Below, in pieces: positions 34,537 through 45,685 of a stretch of 64,000 nucleotides of DNA. Position 1 is the first letter of the stretch. Every line of letters begins with the position of its first letter. The DNA comes from Sanguinoderma infundibulare. Taxonomy: Eukaryota; Basidiomycota; Agaricomycetes; Polyporales; Polyporaceae. The notes under the pieces are model-generated. The model saw nothing but the letters and a program-made list of their open reading frames with translations. It did no database searches and had not been told where the DNA came from. A program made the position numbers and the translations under genes. The stretch is taken from assembly GCA_032821775.1 (NCBI GenBank), contig JAVLRN010000012.1, forward strand, positions 1,302,001-1,366,000. Direction: 5' to 3'.

Positions 34537-35910
34537 ATGGCATCGAGCGACAGCTTTGAAAGAACCGACATCAAAATCCCATCCAAGACCGCTGGATGGG
34601 ACCTCGACGCGTGGAAGTACCTTCCCAAGGCTGCAGGCGTGCAGGCCAGGGACCTGCCCGTCATCGTCATGTGGGATTTCGCTCGTCACTGCTGGCAGGG
34701 ATCAACGCCTCACGTCATCGCAATTGTTCTGCTCGCAGGGCGCACGGTATGTCTGCGAACAAGTTGATGGGCCTCGCGGAGTATGCTGCAGAGTTCGCGG
34801 CTTTGGGCTACGGAGTCGTGGTGTTCGACTACCGACGGTGGGGAGCCTCCGGTATGTTTGCACGCGCAAGGCATCGCCATGAGAGCTGACTGGGCCCTGT
34901 GGTGCAGCGGGCACCCCTAGACACGTCGTCTACGTCTCCGAGCAGTTGGATGACTACCGGACTGTTATCAAGTATGTTCGACAGCAGCCGGAGTTTGACC
35001 CCCAGCGGGTTATCTTGTGGGGTACAAGCTTTTCAGGTCCGTCCAGCTTCCAGTCTTTGACGGCGGCGGCGAGAGAAGCTAACCATCTGCCTCCCTTCTT
35101 CAGGAGGCCATGTCGTGTCGTTGGCTAGCGAGGTGCGACACTGCCGTTCGGAATCGGCATGAACCAAGGATTGACGAGATTGCGCAGAGAAACCTCAACA
35201 TTTCTGCCGTTGTCTCGCAATGCCCTTACTTGGGCAATGCCCCTTCCCCGCCCTTCAGTATGGCATTCGTCAAGACGCTGCTCAGCGCGATTTTAGACGT
35301 CCTGCGCCAAGCGGTCGGTCTGAGTCCCAGATACATGCCTGCCGTCGCCCGTTCAGGTGAAGTGGGCCTCATGACCGCTCCGGGCAACTACGAAGGCATG
35401 TACAAAATTGTCAAGGAGCAGGGGTAAGTGCTCGAGACAGAGGGTCCGTGGTGATCAACGTATTAACTTCCCGCCGTCCAATGAAGGAGCTATCCGAACG
35501 AAGCAAGTGCTCTACGCGCGTCTCGTAACGTATCCGAGTCGCTGACCGCTTCGAAATCATTGCAGGTGGCGGCATCGACACTCTTCGACTTCCTCGTCTA
35601 CGCACCCGGTTCCTCGGCTTCGCGGATCGCCTTCCCCACCATCATCATCGCTCCCGAGCAAGATAATATTTGTCCCATAACCGAGGCGCAGAATGTCAAG
35701 CGCGCCTCCGACAAAGTCGAGCTGGTGACCTTGCCGTGTGGTCAGTTCCTCGATCCGCTTTTTCGAGCCTCAGGAGGCCTTTGGGCACTAAAATCGACTT
35801 GCACAGGCCACTTCGATATATACCCCGGGACGACATCAGCACACGATGAGACGCTGGATGCTATGAAAAGGTTTTTGCTCGATCGTGTCCCGCCGACACG
35901 CTCTTCTTGA
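34537..35910 (+). CDS. alpha/beta hydrolase with GxSxG nucleophile elbow
   Basis: A serine hydrolase of the alpha/beta fold; substrate unknown. It starts MASSDSFERTDIKIPSKTAG at 34537. An intron after ATC-GTC-AT joins to an AHGMSANKLMGLAEYAAEFA oxyanion-loop segment, followed by GYGVVVFDYRRWGASG, PRHVVYVSEQLDDYRTVIKY, FDPQRVILWGTSFSGGHVVS (nucleophile Ser in G-T-S-F-S-G-G), LNISAVVSQCPYLGNA, FPTIIIAPEQDNICP (acid region, Asp of EQDN) and PCGHFDIYPG (catalytic His region). It ends LLDRVPPTRSS at 35910. About six introns and 330-340 residues. The order and spacing match fungal X-Pro dipeptidyl-peptidase-like or acetyl-hydrolase-like alpha/beta proteins, but the precise subfamily is not clear. 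Confidence 0.8.
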
Positions 35911-36062
35911 ATATACCCCTTTATGACTGGTGGAAGTCGCATCGTCGCGTAGCGTACTGTATCTCTTGTCGTACGGTCTTATTTCTGTGCATCCCTCATG
36001 CCTGAGCCGAGCTAGATGGATCCATGTATATATGCATCTTACAATGGTGTCAGTACGGAACA

Positions 36063-37067
36063 TCACGCTCCAGCATCGCTCGCTGGATGTCGCCGCGCCT
36101 CGATGGCCTCGGCGGACAGGGGACGAGGGGCGCTATCAACTTCCACTCCTTTGGCGAGCCATTCTTCCAGGACGCCCGGCGGCAAGTTTCTGCTGTACGC
36201 ATAGAACCAATCCTCCACCAAGTAGGCGAAACGAACATCGCGGAGGGTGATGCCGGGCTGCACTCGGTCCTCGCGCCGTTCCCCCGGGTGGGAGGCGGGG
36301 CGCAATCCCGAGTGCGTGTGTACCCTGATGACGATCGACGACTGCTCGGGGGACGCCAGCAGGTGGGAGTCGTGCTGAAAAGGCACTTCTGAGTATGATA
36401 AGAGAGAAGAGACCGACTCGGAGTGGGACTCACGTTCTCGCTCCCAATGATTTTGGCAACCCCTATTAAAAAGAAGCGGAGAAAGACGGGTGCCGCAAAG
36501 CTGAAGGTTTTGACAAGTTCTGGAGCGGGCTTGATTTTTCCGCCGGGTTTGGAGGGTTGGACTGTCCAGGCGCGGAGGTATAACTGCGTGAGGTATGTTG
36601 CTATCTCTTCGTCCGTCAGGAACGGACACGGGTAGGGTGGAGCTTGGGGAAGCTTGAGAGGGGGGGGACCTGTAAAGTCTGTGGCGTCAGTCGAGTTTGC
36701 GCGAATCGCATACACAAATGGGAGGAGTTGCCGGCAGTCCAATGCACTGGCGAGGCGTACTGGTTCGGAGACAGGGTTGGAATATCCGAGATTGTGCCCG
36801 AATACGATAAATCTCACCTTGATCGCTGAGCCAGCTGTTCATGCGGCGTGATAGACCTCCAAGTGCGGTGTGCCTTGATGGTAAAGAACAAATACCAGTG
36901 GTATGGCTCCCATGGGAGAAAGGCACGATGGGGTGCTGTCGAAGGCTCAAGATACGAGCACGATCGTGATAAGACGCGTTCAAGTTAAGCGGCCTTCCTG
37001 CGCATGTTAAAAGCTTTGCAGCCCGATGAGGGAGTATGAGGCGAGGCCCAATGGCGACGAGAGGCAT
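36063..37067 (-). CDS. pterin-4a-carbinolamine dehydratase-like protein
   Basis: Classical members dehydrate 4a-hydroxytetrahydropterin to recycle the pterin cofactor. The core is CPFLTDEEIATYLTQLYLRA, then VKTFSFAAPVFLRFFLIGVA (the F-x-F-x-x-x helix), and, after an intron ending at CAG, EN-HDSHLLASPEQSSIVIRV, HTHSGLRP and GITLRDVRFAYLVEDWFY. This order matches the family. The end is EARRHPASDAGA at 36063. The diagnostic N-H-H-P becomes N-H-D-S-H here, and about 20 residues are inserted before GITLRDV. The 5' end is uncertain: I chose MPLVAIGPRLILPHRAAKLL at 37067, an Arg-rich leader that could be mitochondrial; its joining exon ends at LSRRMNSWLSDQ. Core family likely, catalytic activity uncertain. 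Confidence 0.6.
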
Positions 37068-38249
37068 CTGGCCGCTATGGCCGTTGCGGTCAACGGGAAC
37101 GTGAAGCTGCCCCTGGCCCCCTGGGCAGGCGTCACGGTTGCGTGGGACTGGCCAAGGAAGGTAACATAGACGCTCAATACAGGGCGGCATGTCTTCGGAC
37201 CGGGAATATCCGACTTATGATACGCCTATGGGCAACCTCGGTGAAGCCCAACAGACCAATAGGTCGCTGGAGCACTGAGCTCGGCACTGCCCATCGCTGA
37301 GAAAGCTAAAACTTCTAGCGCACGTTGTTTACTCTGTATCTAAGCCACCCATATGTGATAGCACCCCTCGATCATTAGCTCTTCGCCCACATGCACCTCA
37401 AAAGTCCCTCAAGTTCGGCCTGAATCTCCGAGAAGGGGAAACTCAAAGCACCCGCGCGGTTCATCTACAGCCTTTTCCTCCAACCTTCTCGTCGACCAGA
37501 ATCGGGGCAGAGCGGGAAATCGTTTGACTGGCTTGAGTAACGGTTGAGGTGGACCAGCATGTGGAACGAGTTCGTACGAATTCGGCCCGAGTAAGATGCG
37601 GCCGCCGCTGCGTGCATTGCAACGCAAGAGGCTGTCTTGCCACATGCCAGACGCGAGAATTACCATGGGAAACCTTCCACTTGCGAACGTATTGGTACCA
37701 CTGAGCGCGAATGCGATGCCGCTTTGCGACCGACGAGCATTTTCGGGGTCCTCACGGGACCCGACGGAACACAATCCACGGCGATGAGGGGTTCGAAGTG
37801 AGGAAACAATAAGTGCCGAAATTCATGCAGATTCACGTACCACTCTCACCTCACCGGGAGCTGTGTATCCATACCCGGAGCCATTGTGAACGTTGGGTGT
37901 GGACTCTCGTACTTGCTGGTTCGTCTCGGGTAACCGACCGGGTGTCGGAACGGATGGGAGGCTCGCCCGAGCGTGGAGCGCAGGAAACGGCGATATGGAG
38001 AGGGCTTGGGCCGTTGCAATATCAGTCACCGAAGACGTGAGGACGGATTAGGAGACGAGGACCCCATTTTGCACGATGAACGGACGGAGTGGTCTCAAAC
38101 TTGCGCCATGCTTAGAAGAGAGGACGATATCATTTACAGTGAAACCGACGTTGAGCTGCAGACTCACTGTAATGCGTTACAGAGTGGTGTCCGAGCATCT
38201 AGTTCCACTGCTAAGAAAGTGGGGGCCTAGCTCAAAGATTTAAACAAGA
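37068..38249. other. intergenic, no gene supported
   Basis: About 1.2 kb between the dehydratase-like gene and the Thg1 gene. A 121-codon minus frame (37409-37774) is open, but no family, signal peptide or neighbouring exon was found. No RNA gene was recognised. Confidence 0.35.
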
Positions 38250-39356
38250 CTAATCGGCGAGTATATTTGGTCGAGCGTTCCAAAAGTCGTCGCCGATGAT
38301 ATCACAGTGGTGTAGCTCAATGGTAGTGCGTACTCGAACCTTCTTCTTTGGGGTTCTTTGCGGCATAGTTGGGGGGGCAGCACCTTCCGCGGCGGATGTC
38401 GCAGCCGCGTCTGCCCCATCCACGTCTTCAATCTCCGTTGGGACCTGATGGACGTCAGCTAGTCGGTCTGGATTGAAGTGATCGTACGGACCTCCTCCCG
38501 AACCAACACGCTGCCTTTCCTGTACCGGGCGGGCAGCTCATTGTAATTGACCCCGAAGCGGGAGAAGAGCATCTCGTGTTTCTGAGACGATACCGTCCCC
38601 TAGGAGCATCGCGTCAGCTCTCTATCAAGCTCTGTCGGCGGTCCGAACCGACCCTCAGTGTGGCGTGCGCCTCGGTCGTGGTCTGGCCGTCCTTGAGGAC
38701 GAGGGCCCAGAACACGGTGTTGTACAGGTTGTTGATGTGCGCTAGGGCGAGTGAGCGATCGATGGCTTCATAACGGTCCGAGCGGGTGCGACATACTGTC
38801 GGCCTGTCGCCAGGAAAAATAGTCGCGGACGACGGTCGCAGAAGGGTAGAGCACTATACGGCCGTCGAAGGACGGACAGTACTTGAGAGGGGTGTCGGGC
38901 AGATACTTGGGCCAATTGAAGACGTAAGAGGATGTGAAGAGGGAGGCGACTGTTGTGAGTATCTTTGCTTCGCGCCGGTTGTAGAGTGCGGCACTCTTGC
39001 GAAACAGGAAGCTGTTTAGGGCGTGTTGAATATACGGCAGATCAGGCTCAGATCGGTGGGGGGCGGCTACCTGTACTCATCCGATTCGCCGAATGCAAGA
39101 ACAATGTCTTTGAATTCGTTCATGACATCGCGGGCAGCGTGGTCCATGAGCTGCAAGGCCCTCTCGTCGTTTGGCTTCGCAAAGTTATGCTCATCCGATA
39201 ATCTGCCGGATCGTTAGAGGAAGAAGTTGCGCAGGAGCCACGTTGCACTAACCGATGGAACGCGTGGCCATCGATGCGGAGGACCATGAAGGTCCCGGGA
39301 AGGAGGGTATCTGGCAGCTCGAAGTTCCTAACATACGCAAATTTGCTTCCGGCCAT
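38250..39356 (-). CDS. thg1: tRNA-His guanylyltransferase
   Basis: Adds the essential G at position -1 of tRNA-His by 3'-5' nucleotide addition. It starts [20 protein letters not shown] at 39356, which matches the family start exactly. It continues [15 protein letters not shown] (metal-binding Asp and the G-H-x-F loop), [40 protein letters not shown] (second carboxylate pair, S-D-E-Y), [80 protein letters not shown] and [22 protein letters not shown]-terminal extension ([20 protein letters not shown]) leads to [20 protein letters not shown] at 38250. Around six introns and about 260-290 residues. A short upstream in-frame extension (MIPPPSSPQ...) exists but is less likely. Confidence 0.92.
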
Positions 39357-39686
39357 CTTGCAGTCTGTCTGGCAGTTTCTGTGTCGAGCAAGCACGCGAT
39401 TTGTGCGATGGCACGGCCGCTGTGGCCGGGGTTGAGGAGAGGAGGGGGGCGGGATCAACGCCTGGTAGCGGCATGGCGGAGAGGAGGCGTTACCATTTCT
39501 GGGCCGCTGTGACTCGGTCGCGACGAGGAGCCCTGGGCCCCGTCACAGCGCATCACATCCCTGCGCCTCCGAGTCACCCCGCTCTTGCTCTCCGACCACC
39601 ACCATCGCCCCATCCGCCGCCCATATAGCCCCGACGGCCCCCACCGACGCTCGATCCCAACAGCACTCAGCCCCCACTCGACATCC
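39357..39686. promoter_or_regulatory. divergent promoter region, Thg1 and small unknown gene
   Basis: These 330 bp separate the start codons of Thg1 (minus) and the unknown gene (plus). It must include both promoters. It is GC-rich on the left and has a C/A-rich (CACC, CCCC) leader on the right; no TATA box was seen. Confidence 0.5.
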
Positions 39687-40448
39687 ATGAGCACCGACTC
39701 GACATACCCTGACTTCTTCCGCCGCCGCCCTATCGGTCGCGCGCCCTCGCCCCCTACGTGGGCGTGCTACGAGCAGATCCCGTACGGGGACGACTATAGC
39801 GACAGCGCGTCAGACAACGACGACTCGTGCTCCGAAGACGAAGAGGACTATGAGCACGCCCGCTCCGACCCCCAGCCGCGGCCCGTCTCCCCCGGCGACG
39901 CGCGATCTCCCCAGATCGACGGCGACATGGAGATCGACGAGGGCGACGAGCCCATGTCCGCGGACAGGGTGGCGGAGATGAAGAAGGACGTCAAGGGCAA
40001 GCAGCGCGCCGTCGAGCACTTTGAGAGCAGCCCCAAGCGAGAGCACAGAAAGAAGCAGCGCCAGCAGCCCGTCTTCACCCTCCGGCCGATTCTGACCATC
40101 CAGAAGAGCCAGGGCTTTGTGTGGAACCAGGTGAGCCCCTGGAAGGTCATTGTCACCGCGTGCGTTACTCACCATGGCCATGATGTCATACAGGACCTGT
40201 TCATTCCGCCTTACATCAAAGACAGATGTTCGTTCACTTCCTTTGCCTCCGTTCCTTTGAACTCACATGAACCCTTGATCGTGCTGTGCGTGTTGTGTCG
40301 CTCAGATGTCGCGTCAACGTCTCCCTCAAATTCCCATGGCTTCGTGTCGTCTTCCGTGTCTTCCACGAACTCGTCTATGATGGACTACGAGGTCGAGGTG
40401 GTAGAGATCCGGGTTAGGGAGGGAGAGTTGAACGACATCATCCCCTGA
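39687..40448 (+). CDS. unrecognised acidic small protein, 3 exons
   Basis: I do not recognise the family. Exons 39687-40130, 40194-40227 (34 bp) and 40306-40448 join in phase with GT-AG introns to give 206 residues. It starts MSTDSTYPDFFRRRPIGRAP, followed by CYEQIPYGDDYSDSASDNDD, then a long acidic and Pro-rich region (EDEEDYEHARSDPQ, GDMEIDEGDEPMSADRVAEM), a Lys-rich segment (KKDVKGKQRAVEHF, REHRKKQRQQP) and an ordered-looking end: VFTLRPILTIQKSQGFVWNQ, DLFIPPYIKDRYVASTSP and DYEVEVVEIRVREGELNDII. The middle exon codes for the centre of that C-terminal block. The alternating acidic/basic composition suggests a nuclear protein. Structure well supported, role unknown. Confidence 0.65.
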   Translation: MSTDSTYPDFFRRRPIGRAPSPPTWACYEQIPYGDDYSDSASDNDDSCSEDEEDYEHARSDPQPRPVSPGDARSPQIDGDMEIDEGDEPMSADRVAEMKKDVKGKQRAVEHFESSPKREHRKKQRQQPVFTLRPILTIQKSQGFVWNQVSPWKVIVTACVTHHGHDVIQDLFIPPYIKDRCSFTSFASVPLNSHEPLIVLCVLCRSDVASTSPSNSHGFVSSSVSSTNSSMMDYEVEVVEIRVREGELNDIIP

Positions 40449-40739
40449 GCGCCGCGCATCGGCGAGTAATCGTCCCCTGTAGCTCTTCTCCGTTATTCAT
40501 TGTCCACTGTATGATCTAATGCTAGACTTCCACCCACACGATTTCCCTATTCTCGCTTGCTCTCGCATACCACCTGTTCATGATGTACCTACTCACGACC
40601 CACCTACGACCTTTTCGCGCCTCGCCATGCTTCGTACATCGTGAACTTCGTAGCTTCCTAGAACCATCCTTCCGATTAATTATCATACAACAACATAAAA
40701 CCCTCCTCCAAGCAGCGTCCGACACGTCGCGCGAGGCGG
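40449..40739. other. convergent intergenic, 3' ends of two genes
   Basis: This 291 bp separates two convergent stops. It contains only 3' untranslated sequence as far as I can see. Confidence 0.4.
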
Positions 40740-43700
40740 TCATATCGCGGCCAGAAGAGCATCCTCGACCTCCCGCATCCGCGCCGCCTCCTTCTCGCGC
40801 TCGCGCTCCTTTTCCTTCACGGCCTCCTGCTCGCGCGTGACGACGTACGAGGGCGTCACGTAAGGCTTGTAGTCGAGGTGCCGCTTGACGTAAAAGCACA
40901 TGTACGCTTGCGAGTTGAGGCAAGCGCCGATCGTCGAGTGCGTCACCCTGTGCGAAACGAGAAGCAGCCGTGCACGAACGGGAAGAACGCGAAGGATGGT
41001 GAGCAAGGAGCACGCCGAGAGCGGCATCGAATACGTAAAGCACGCACTTGTCGTCGTCGTACCGGTACCACTGATCACGGAGGCACAAAACGCCGGGCGG
41101 GGGGATGGGGAAACAGACGAGGACGCACGGACGGGCCGGTTGAGTGAGGTGTGAGAGGCGGCAAAGGTGGGAGAGAAACAACGGTGAGGATGAGGAAAAC
41201 GTGCAAAAAAGGGGGGACGGACCTCGTCGTGCGAGCGCGCGAAGCACGTATAGTGCCCGTTGTCGATCTGGCCCTCGTGGCAGACGACGGCGAAGAGGTC
41301 GTACTCGTACAGCGCATCGGGCCCGAGGTTCCTGTCCCTATAACGCAGAGATAAAAAATGATGTTAAAAATGGGTTGGCGAGGGGTCGGTGTCAGCGATT
41401 GCAGCCATTCTGGCATTCATTCAACGGCACTCGGGGGACGCGTGGAGCCCCAGGCAGCCGTGCGAAGCGACATGGGAAGGCCGGGCGATCGCCAGAGTGC
41501 GCCAAAACGAGGGGGGTGAGGGAGGGGATCGAGGGGAGGGAAGGGAGGATGGGGAGGATGGGGAGAAGGGAAGAGGCAGCCAAAACGGGGCGTGCTTACG
41601 GGACGAGGGTCGCAGGTGCGGCGGGGTCCTTGAGCTGCTCCTGCTTGTGCATGACCAGGGTCGTGTAGGGCGCCATGTTTAGCGATGCTGGGAAGCGGAT
41701 GGGGGCCTCGATCTTGCGCGCGGCAGACCTGTCCACGGATTTTTGCTCGAAGCGCTGCGAGAGAGCGAGGGATGGGATGCGGCCGGGAACGGGAACGGGA
41801 ACGGACGCGGATGCGCAGAGACGGAGAAGGGGTGCGAAAGGGCGCGCCAGCATTGGGAATGCGACCCCCGGAGCCGGCGAAGGAAGGGGTGGTCATGGAA
41901 TAGGCGAGACAGGAATGGAGACGAACGAAGTCAAAGGCAAAATTGACGGACGTTGGGGAAGACGGTGTGAGCGTGCGGGATAGCCGTGCTGCAACGGGGG
42001 TAATGTTCTCACCTTGAACTGAAAGCTGAGAACCGGAGGGAGCTTCCGGATGCTCAAACGCTTGCTAGCCTACGTGCACACGGGTTATGATTAGAAACGG
42101 ACGACGTAGTAGCCTACGGCGGAGGATGTGCCGAGGTTCGGCATGGCTTGCCACAAGTCACTTGGTAGACGGACGGCGGGAGACGGGCACGTACATGAGA
42201 GGCTTTGCCACACTTCTCGCAGCTGTAGTCGTTGGGGCCGAGTTTCTCCGGATGGGTGAACCTGACGTCAAAGACGGAGAAAATTAGACCGTGGACAAAA
42301 ATCGGAAGCGGAGAAGGGGGAATCGGGCAGAAGACATAGCTGGCCAAGGAAAGGAACTTGCCTTCGAAGACATGACGCGAGTGTCAAGTTCTGCTCGTTC
42401 CCGTTCTCGCCTTTCAGCTCCAGGCTGATATCGAGCATGGGATCGGTCTTATCCGCCACCTTACCACAGCGCTCGCACCTAACGTCGCTCTGCAGCAGGC
42501 CTGCGAAGGTTGAGTGGATGATGCAGATGCACTGCAGCGACGTCGAGCCCCTTGATGTGGAGTGAATCTGGTTTAGGGCGGTGATGAAAAACTCGTGGGC
42601 ATCTTGTTGAGCATAGCCAGACAGCTCAGATGAAACCCTCCATGTCTTCGCGAGGAGGTCAACGGGCCCGTACGGCGTGGAATTCTCGGAGTATACCTGT
42701 TCGGCTTAGCGTCAAAATCCCCACGTACATCAAACGACAAGACAAGGAACGCTACCTCCGAGTATAGCTTATCCATTTCACAGGATGTGCAGTCTTTTAC
42801 CTTGCATAACTTGTTATTGTGCTTATCGCTGAGAAAATAGTTGCGCAGCAGGGGGTTCGCGATGAATGACTGCAGAATCACGTTCATGAAGCACGTCTGG
42901 CCAAGGTTTAGCAGACCACGGCGGCCTAGCATTCGTATAGGAGATGAGTCCACGTAGACTGATCTAAGCAAGGAACAGACCTTGACATGGAGAAGGCAGC
43001 GTGGCATTGAGCGCAGCAGCTTCTTGTGCGTTCGGTACCCAGGGGGTGAACGGCTCTCGTCCCTTTTTAGATTTATCTGACCAACATCATGAACGATCCG
43101 GTAGAGGCCACAGGACGATTGACGAACCTTCAAATTTGGTAGCGCGTTCTTGTACGGCAAGGTTTAATGATGAATGAATGCGGGTGAGGGTGCTGTCATA
43201 GACGAAATCGTCACATTCTACGCAGAACACGTAGCCGGTTTTGACGTCGACACCTACACGCCGGAGAGGTCAGTGACTATTTAGAGCACGATAATGGGAA
43301 CAGAGCGGGAGGTCTAGAACGGCCTCATAGTTTGCGAGACGGGACCACACGAGATCCGACTGAACGGGTTCAGGATGACCCACAAAAATCGTGTCCGGTG
43401 TCCTGGAGGTGTTGCTGAATATGCTTGTCCTGCCAGCATCCCGCAATAGGACAGTGCAAACAGGCGTATGGTCGTGACAGAGAGAGTTGGCAGAGGCCGC
43501 ACTCGGGGGGTGCTATCTGTACCATGAAGTGAAAATGTCAGCAAATATAGGGATGCAGGCATGTATTGCGGGCGAACTTGCCTTGCGACGCTTGGACGGG
43601 TATGTAACCTCGTGTGCGCGGTGGGCATGCCACTGCACAATGGTATTATATCTACTGAGAAGTGCCACACTCTCGGTAGGGTCGCTCAAGATCGTGGCGA

Positions 43701-43743
43701 TGTGGGGACATTTGCCACTCTCTGGATCCGTGTAGGACGCCAT
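40740..43743 (-). CDS. SAGA-type ubiquitin C-terminal hydrolase (Ubp8/USP22-like)
   Basis: Cysteine deubiquitinase; its close relatives remove ubiquitin from histone H2B within the SAGA coactivator. The N-terminal zf-UBP finger is encoded by about 43740-43170: SGKCPHIATI, APPECGLCQLSLSRPYACLH, CPIAGCWQDKHIQQHLQDTGH, VDVKTGYVFCVECDDFVYD. The USP domain follows: GLLNLGQTCFMNVILQSFIA (catalytic Cys in Q-T-C), LCKVKDCTSCEMDKLYSEV, YAQQDAHEFFITALN, CICIIHSTFAGLLQSDVRCE, YSCEKCGKASHAS, LPPVLSFQFKRFE and GHYTCFARSHDEWYRYDDDK (catalytic His). An acidic/basic Arg-Glu helical tail ends EVEDALLAAI at 40740. Start 43743 gives MASYTDPESGKCPHIATI; an in-frame ATG at 43944 would add 67 residues. Several introns are unusually long. 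Confidence 0.87.
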
Positions 43744-44199
43744 TACCGACGGATGGGAAAAGACGGGACGCGAGACGGGATACCCTTGTTGAGCAATAGG
43801 TGCGCTTGTGTGCCGGTGGGCTGGAGATGAGGCGGCGGTGGAGGCTGAGGCCAGGGATGGCGCGCGAACCACTCGACTCTCCAAATCCGTCTGCTGTGGC
43901 GCCCACGTGGCTGCAACAGACGCCCATTCTCCTGTGGCCATCATGGGCGCCTTCCGCCGCGGCCCCGAACGTCGTCGTCGACCACGGCGGCATCGTCTGC
44001 GACGTACATACCCCTGCCTCTGCCTTGCATCGTCCTGTATCCACTTTGTGTCTCCCTCACGCCCTCGTAACGATCTCCTGTTTTTGCTTTCTGGCCCGGA
44101 ATGCGCTTGGACACGCCCTGCATATCAACCATAGACGTCGTGTCCTGCCACAAATCTCGACGACGCTGGCACTTGAAGCTACTCTCCACCCTTCGGAGG
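43744..44199. promoter_or_regulatory. divergent region, deubiquitinase and HIT-domain gene
   Basis: These 456 bp separate the chosen start codons of the two divergent genes. Both genes have upstream in-frame ATG codons inside it (43944 on the minus strand, 44101 on the plus), so part may be coding. Confidence 0.4.
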
Positions 44200-44955
44200 A
44201 TGTTGCTCTCCCCACGGACGAGGAATCCCCCAAAGTTGATAGATGATATAGACGAAGAGTCAGTTCTCAATCCACACGCGTCACCACATTCGTTCTGTGT
44301 CTTCTGCGGTGCATCCAAGGACAACGGGTTTAACGTTGTGTGGGAGGCACGTCAGACGATCTCCGGCTATTTGTCTTCAGCTGACGGCTGTTTCAAAGAA
44401 TCATGCATATACAGTATTCACAGATATTAATCCCTCCGCGGAACACCATCTCCAAATTATTCCCAAGCGACACATAGGTACCTACGTCCCACCCTTCTAC
44501 GTTATGGCGAGTATCTGACCCAATCATTCCAGAAAACGTCAAGGTGCTTCACGCATCTGATGTGGCCATGGGTAATTCATTCCAACTTGCAGACAACTCG
44601 TGAACTGACCCTCCGCTTCCAGTTAGAGAAATGATAGACATTGGTCACAAACTTCTGGATAGCTTGGATACGCCCCCTCACCTTCGACGGTGCGTGCTCT
44701 CGCTCGACGTTGCATCTGTATGCTGACACGTGAGCGTATTGCAGCCTCGGTTTTCATATACCCCCATATATCTCCGTCCCCCATCTACACATGCATGTGC
44801 AAGCACTACCTTATCGCTCCTTATTACGACGCCTCAAGTACCCTGTTGTTACCGGTTGGAAAGGTTACGAAAAGGGCTTTAGTTGGTTTGCTGACGCCGA
44901 ACAGGCGGCACGCCTTTTGGAGAGAGGCGTTCAGGTCCGTATCCTACCCTGTTGA
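44200..44955 (+). CDS. HIT-domain (HINT3-like) nucleotide hydrolase/binding protein
   Basis: A histidine-triad protein; relatives hydrolyse adenosine phosphoramidates and aminoacyl-AMP. Visible pieces: SFCVFCGASKDNGFN, then VFTDINPSAEHHLQIIPKRH, then ENVKVLHASDVAMV, REMIDIGHKLLDSLDTPPHL, and PHLHMHVQALPYRS, the histidine triad H-x-H-x-H-x-x. The end is AEQAARLLERGVQVRILPC at 44955. The junction after GFN is awkward: the sequence reads on to VVWE, typical of the family, but the in-phase GT-AG choice (a 46 bp intron from 44330 region) removes it and gives LTAVSKNHAYTVFTDINPS. The start is uncertain: in-frame ATGs at 44101 and 44200 both work. Family sure, model approximate. Confidence 0.7.
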
Positions 44956-45651
44956 CCAGGACCCTAGTCACTCCTCGTCTAGGACATGATAGCTTAATGC
45001 ATGACCTATTTGCGACATGTCCTTTGACCCCGCCTGACCTCTACAAACCCTCCATCGGCACATATCCGTGGATTCTCTTCTCAGGCAAGCACGTCGCGCA
45101 TCATGTGGGTTAGCAAGATTCTTCTCCCTCACAGCAAATCCGACCGATGGCTCTCTCACTGGATCGACACTTCCCCAATAGTGAACTAGAGCCGCGTAGA
45201 CGGCGCAGCGTTGGTGAGTGGCGTTTGCCTCGCCTGTGTTCGTATGTTGACACCTTTCTCTTAGAGATCGTCTGCTGTCTGGCCTTCGACTCCGAGTGTC
45301 AGGACAGACGAATGCACAATTTCGGAGGTCCATTATTGCTCTCGCAGCCTAATTTTAACATCTGCGTGCCGTGGGTGAAAGCCTTCGAGCCACTATTTTT
45401 GTACTTATCGTCCGTTCGTTTACATGGGAAGCCGTCGGAAGGCACACCTTTCTGGTGATCTGTCCCATGTAGCCCGCAGTAAATGCGCATTCGTCAATCC
45501 GCGATCCTATTCATTGAAACCCGCCAGTAAGGTTCAGCTTGAATGGCAACTAAATGACAAGCTAACGGGGTCATTTCCCCTTCAAGGTAGTGAAGAAAGT
45601 GGTATGTGGACCCACTAATCTATCGAAGACCAATGCTAATGTATCCCGATT

Positions 45652-45685
45652 CCATAGTTCGCATTGCACCATAGTTCGCATTGCA
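45652..45685. repeat. perfect 17 bp tandem duplication
   Basis: The 17-base unit CCATAGTTCGCATTGCA occurs twice without a gap. It includes a CATAG that resembles a splice acceptor, so the duplication also doubles that site. Confidence 0.85.

Noticed and set aside
37409..37774. 121-codon minus-strand frame as a gene
   Set aside because: No family, no neighbouring exon, and codon composition looks random; kept only as a note in the gap entry.
38304..38330. tRNA-like 5' half (TGGTGTAGCTCAATGGTAG) suggesting a tRNA gene
   Set aside because: It matches an A box, but no B box (GGTTCGA-type) or matching acceptor stem follows within 80 bases, and the sequence lies in the last coding part of Thg1.
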